Source: Laetiporus sulphureus 93-53 (Eukaryota; Basidiomycota; Agaricomycetes; Polyporales; Laetiporaceae). Taken from it: a DNA stretch of 64,000 nucleotides. Below the pieces are notes generated by a model, which ran no database searches, was not told where the DNA came from, and saw nothing but the letters and a program-made list of their open reading frames with translations. Each line of letters begins with the position of its first letter. The first letter of the stretch is position 1. Of the stretch, positions 59,762-64,000 are shown one piece after another. The translations under genes were made by a program, and so were the position numbers. The DNA lies in the NCBI RefSeq assembly GCF_001632365.1, contig NW_024468515.1:665315-729314 (forward strand). Reading direction: 5' to 3'.

Positions 59762-61020
59762 TTACGTGTCTACATCATTCTCGTCCTCAGCACTCGCGCG
59801 CCTTCCAGGTGACTGAGCCTTTGACCGCCCTGAACTGGCATAATGCACCTCCGAGTCGCCCATCTCAACTGGCACATAATGCGTCTTCCATTCTTCGGCA
59901 ACAAATATGCTGCCTTCACCGGATGGAAACGTGGAAGTTGGAAGCTGGACCGAGTCTGGTGGCTGCCGAGTTAAATAGAGTCGACGCAACGCATCCTCTG
60001 CAGCCTATGTGAAGCATCGTCAGCTCATAGCAGCGTTTACTTCGATTTGATCTCTACGCACTCGAAACTCAGCCATTTTCAACGAGCTGCCAAACCCTTC
60101 GCCAAGTTGATCGGCGCCTGAATAGACACCCACGACATATATTGGTGAGTTGGAGTGTCGTCCAGTCTCCTTGAGCAGTCTAGCAAGACCATTTTGTCAG
60201 GTTCTTGAGGAATGATTCATGCATAGCCGCCCACCTCGATATTGGCCGTTCTCGTCCGAACTTCGCAACTGTCTCAACCAACGCGAGTTTAGGATCAGAA
60301 AACTTGATCATGCTCCGTAGATCTACATCCCGGCTAAGGAAGAATGTTTCCACGAACTCGCGTGCGGAATGCACAGAACGGTGTTGGTGCACAAGGGCAG
60401 TGAGTGCACGTGGAATGGAGCTCAGTGCCTCGGAATGTGAGACAGCTGGCCGCAAATCGGTAATGGGCTGGCGATAGATCGCACTCGTCAAGCACGCATT
60501 GCTGAAGGGTTTGGGGAACACGCACCATCCTGTGCCATCTCAGTAGAGGCGTCGCGCCCATCTCCTTCGCGATCGCTTCGCAGGGGCTTGGGCCTACATA
60601 CGCGCTGACGGCAGCCATCAACACGCGTGTCGGCAAGTGAGGATAGGATGAATGGATGTATTCGGTGGCAAACAAGCCCAACAGCGAGTTTCCAAGCGTC
60701 GCGAGGTTCCCATTCGTCTCGGGTATGGGCTCGTCCGGAAGATGTTGTCTGAAGAATGGCACGAAAGATGGGTGCGTGCAGGCTTGCTGGATCACACCGG
60801 GAGATTTACGAATGTGTCCAAGACCTATACGGTGGGCGAATGCGGTCAGCTCGGATTTCGGAGGAGGCTGCAGTGCTGCCCATGTCTGAGCATCGAAGAA
60901 CTCAGTTTTGGACGAAGTAGAGGCGATGGCTTCTTTTGGAGGGAATGCCGGGGCTTGGGAGGGAGATGCATGAGCTAGCTTGGCAGCCGTGGACGCCAAT
61001 CGTTTTTGTACATAGCCCAT
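59762..61020 (-). CDS. MRPL3: Mitochondrial large ribosomal subunit protein mL44 (Mrpl3)
   Basis: Mitoribosome protein with an RNase III-like fold and a C-terminal double-stranded RNA-binding domain. Proposed exons: 61020-60526, 60467-60235, 60179-60062, 60004-59762 (362 aa). The N-terminus is basic and lacks acidic residues (MGYVQKRLASTAAKLA), consistent with mitochondrial targeting. The RNase III-like part contains IGLGHIRKSPGVIQQACTHP, LATLGNSLLGLFATEYIHSS and YPHLPTRVLMAAVSAYVGP; the canonical catalytic ELLGD-type box is degenerate (TLGNSLLG), as expected for mL44. The dsRBD-like segment has HSNSPIYVVGVYSGADQLGE and AAEDALRRLYLT. The open frame extends upstream without an ATG, so a longer leader via a hidden upstream exon is possible. 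Confidence 0.9.
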
Positions 61021-61409
61021 TGGCGATGTTGTCGTCCACCGTCGTGTGCTCACTGTTCGCTGTGGCGAACTCGTTCGTCCCAAAAATTCGATCCCGAAAC
61101 GGCACGCTAGAGGACCCCGAGGACTCTGTACATCTGAGTTATTTCACGCATGCCCTTCGCTCTCTCGCCTGCTCAGTGCTCCAAACAGCATGCGAGCAAC
61201 AAGAGCGGCTGTCTGATCATTCGACTGCTCAACACGCTTTCTCAGAAACTTTGAGCTGCGACTTGTCTGGGAGCTCGTAATGCCTGGTGATATCGGAAAA
61301 ACACATATATAAGGACAGGAACTCCTTATCTCTCACAGGGCATATGGCCGGCATGGTATCGTACATCGGAAGTCTTCGAAGTCAGCGTTCATGCTTATAA
61401 GGAGTCAGA
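61021..61409. promoter_or_regulatory. Divergent intergenic region, mL44 and CPS1
   Basis: 389 bp between the start codons. It presumably contains both promoters; nothing specific recognised. Confidence 0.5.
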
Positions 61410-63831
61410 ATGGAGGAGCATAGATCTACTCTTTCTTCCGGTTACACCACCATGTCTTTGCCAACGGAGAAGGTGGAATTCCTCCCTTCGCGCATGTCAG
61501 TGATTGTTGCGGGAGAGCGGCCTCGCTCCTCCTGGCGTTCGCGCTCTGCGAGGTTGACTATCGCGCTGCTCTCTCTGTCTATGTCTTGGTTTACTCTGCG
61601 ATCTTGCGAGGGACTCTGGGAAAGTCTCTACAAACCTAGCGTGGATACTAGCTCCATGTGCAAACAAACCCTTCCATTGAAACCTCAGAAACATGAAGAG
61701 TTGTACGAGAGTCTCGGGGAGACATTCAAGACGGAAGACTTCCTCAACAGGACAGTTAACTTCTTGAGTGGCGCAGTGCGCATACCGTACGTTCGTTGGG
61801 AGCTTCGTGTTGTCTGAAATATGCAGGCTGACTTTGTGTTCTAAGAACTCAGGCGTACGACAAGATGGGACCGATCGGAGAGGATTCTCGCTGGGAAGTA
61901 TTTGCTCCTTTCCACGACTATCTGCACGATGTTTTCCCGCGGATGTAAGTCTCCAAAGCCGCCTTTCTTGAACTAAATCTTATCTGACGTGTCTCAGCCA
62001 TTCACTCTTGGATCTCACCAAACTGAACACCTATGGATTGGTGTATTCGTGGAAGGGCTCCGATGAGTCTCTCAAGCCTCTACTTTTGACGGCCCATCAA
62101 GGTGAACAGGATCATTGCCGAACTCTTTCGTGCAAGGCTCAATCCTTCCTCACAGATGTCGTGCCCGTCAATCCGGATACGTATGATCAGTGGGAGCATT
62201 CGCCCTTCTCAGGATATTTCGATGGTTGGTGGCCGCGTTTTGACTTCATTGTGAATGACCTCTCATTGCTATCTCAGGTAAGCTCGTATGGGGGCGTGGT
62301 AGCAGAGATGACAAGAGTGGGTTGATTACCGTGATGTACGCTGCATAGTGATTAGAGAGCTGCTGAGTCTGACATGAGTTGCAGGACGGCTATCGAACTA
62401 TTACTTGAACGCGGTTACCAACCTACGCGAGGCGTAGTTCTCGCCTTTGGTTTTGACGAGGAAGTCAGCGGAATACATGTAAGGCATTCGTTATCAACAA
62501 CATAGAACAGTGAATAAATGACATGATCAGGGTGCTGCTTCTCTTGGGAAGTATCTGTTGTCCACGTACGGGGAAGATGCATTCGCTATGCTCGTTGATG
62601 AAGGCGGTGGGGTATGCCTCTTTCCGATGACCAGTTGAGCGTTGAGACGTTGAGATCATAGGGAAGATATCCGAACAATACGGCGGAGTATTTGCCCTGC
62701 CTTCGGTCGCGGAGAAGGGTTATGTCGACGTGCGTGTCGAGCTTTCCGCTCCTGGAGGTCATTCAAGCGTCCCGCCAGAGCACACGGTACATCATCCGCC
62801 CCTCGTTAATCACATCGATAAGGCAACTCATTTACTCTTCGCCCGGTTAGACTATCGGCATGCTCGCGCAACTTCTCGTTCACTACGAGGACAACCCGAT
62901 CCCTGTAGCCCTGAAGCGCGACACGCCCATGTACTGGCATGCAGAATGTCTTGCGGCACATGCACCCGACTTGCCGGAGATCATCCGCAAGGCAATGAGC
63001 AAAGCAGGCAAATCTCAGCTGGCCTTGCGCGTTGCGCAGCGCGAGCTCTTCAAGGATCCTACGTTCAAGGCACTAGTAGGCACGACACAGGCAATTGATA
63101 TGATCAACGGTGGTGTGAAATCCAACGCGTTGCCCGAGAATGTCATGGCTGTGGTGAACCACCGTATTGCGACTGATAGGTATACTCCAATGCCTTAGCT
63201 AAAGTGGCCTTTGGTGACGTTGTCTCAATTGCACGTTAGCTCTGTCAGCTCGGTGAAGAACCACAGCACGGAACTTCTCAAAGAGCTTGCGGAGCACTTT
63301 AATCTGTCATACACTGCATTTGAAACCAGTATCACCGGTGACAAGCCCGGATATGGCACGCTCACGCTCAGCGATGCCTGGGGAACAGCCCTCGAGCCTG
63401 CTCCTATCACTCCGGTTGGTCAAGATGCGGTGCCGTTCCAGCTACTTTCCGGGACGATCAAGTCGACGCACAATGCCCATCGTGAACTCACCGAGGATGG
63501 GATCACTGTGATTCCCAGTCTCGTGTCCGGTAATACGGGTATGTAGTGGTCTATAAAGATCGCCGTGAGCACAATTGCTGATGAGTGTTCCGCAGATACG
63601 CGATATTATTGGCCGTTGACACAGCACATTTTCCGTTACTCCCACTACAATGCTGGCAGCGGAACAGGACTGAATGGTGTGCATACAGTGAACGAAGGTA
63701 TCCACAAGCTTCTTCTTGCATAGTGCCTCATTGACCACCTCTCTACAGCTGCTATCGCCGTGAATCTAGTAGAGATGGTTAGATTCTTCACGACTTTGAT
63801 CTTGAATGCAGATGAGGCAGATGCTCTCTGA
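61410..63831 (+). CDS. CPS1: Gly-Xaa carboxypeptidase, M20 family (Cps1-like)
   Basis: Zinc exopeptidase, vacuolar in yeast, releasing amino acids from short peptides. Proposed exons: 61410-61786, 61846-61944, 61998-62101, 62156-62224, 62278-62335, 62385-62478, 62531-62611, 62667-62786, 62851-63179, 63240-63538, 63596-63697, 63749-63831 (604 aa, phases consistent). One N-terminal hydrophobic segment (RLTIALLSLSMSWFTLRSC) preceded by basic residues suggests a type II signal anchor. Zinc-site motifs: LLLTAHQDVVPVNPDTYDQW, GRGSRDDKSGLITVMTAIEL, FGFDEEVSGIHGAASLGKYL and LVDEGGG. The dimerisation lid carries VDVRVELSAPGGHSSVPPEH and MINGGVKSNALPENVMAVVN. The last metal ligand region is SHYNAGSGTGLNGVHTVNE. 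Exon 8 uses a GGGAAG acceptor. The gene is complete within the window. Confidence 0.95.
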
Positions 63832-64000
63832 TCATTTTGGTCTCATGTCGTATATACATCAAGAATCCTGGTTTTGGTCTGCGTAGATGGTGCATAACAG
63901 TACAAGGAAAAAAAAGGGAAATGCATGCATGTTCTCGAGTGTATTCTACGCGAGAAGCGATGTATGAATGCCCGCGCATAGCGCGGTATAGAAATAAATG

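Overview
This window looks like nuclear DNA from an agaricomycete (basidiomycete) fungus, probably polypore-like. The genes are densely packed on both strands and cut by many short GT-AG introns of about 50-60 nt. Several proteins have basidiomycete layouts, such as a Ste50/Ubc2-type adaptor carrying two C-terminal SH3 domains. I found no bacterial, phage, CRISPR, rRNA or tRNA signal. Exon coordinates were derived by hand from reading frames, splice sites and remembered family motifs. For nearly all genes the exon sums divide by three, which supports the models.

Layout. 110-826: a small DNA element with terminal inverted repeats of about 110 bp. 1.35-2.85 kb: CDK7/Kin28. 3.2-5.8 kb (-): a possible nuclear-basket nucleoporin. 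6.0-6.7 kb: complex I 21 kDa subunit. 6.9-8.7 kb (-): IPI3. 9.0-10.8 kb: J-domain protein. 11.4-12.3 kb: frameshifted F-box-like gene. 12.8-15.3 kb (-): STE50/Ubc2. 15.6-19.2 kb: large Pro/Ser-rich protein with acidic-Phe motifs. 20.0-21.1 kb: NBP35. 21.4-24.0 kb (-): Slt2/Mpk1 MAP kinase. 24.9-27.2 kb (-): makorin. 27.5-28.6 kb: SAGA Ada1. 28.9-35.3 kb: two tandem Gfo/Idh/MocA dehydrogenase paralogues separated by 3.3 kb of decayed sequence (a pseudogene, a peptidase-like fragment, a minisatellite and a fold-back). 35.9-40.3 kb: symplekin/Pta1. 40.5-42.1 kb (-): Pol III RPC53. 42.4-43.6 kb: HPT1-type phosphoribosyltransferase. 44.0-45.4 kb: mitoferrin. 46.1-46.9 kb (-): TAF10, head-to-head with VMA10 (47.0-47.5 kb). 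47.7-50.7 kb (-): Zn2Cys6 regulator. 51.7-52.2 kb (-): RPP2, head-to-head with RPS15 (52.5-53.4 kb). 54.0-58.9 kb (-): LIM-RhoGAP (Lrg1-like). 59.8-61.0 kb (-): mL44. 61.4-63.8 kb: CPS1-type M20 carboxypeptidase.

Functionally most genes are core housekeeping: transcription (CDK7, TAF10, Ada1, RPC53), mRNA 3' end formation, ribosome assembly and proteins, Fe-S and iron supply, V-ATPase, complex I and purine salvage. Three signalling genes (Ste50/Ubc2 adaptor, Slt2 MAPK, Lrg1-like RhoGAP) belong to pathways that connect in other fungi, but nothing here shows that they are co-regulated.

The most striking feature of the window is its exon structure. Microexons of 5, 7, 9, 10, 10, 13, 13, 16, 16, 16, 16 and 17 nt are needed to recover conserved motifs. 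Two genes have a first coding exon that is only the ATG, and at least four introns appear to use GC donors. One of those arose at a position where the tandem paralogue keeps GT.
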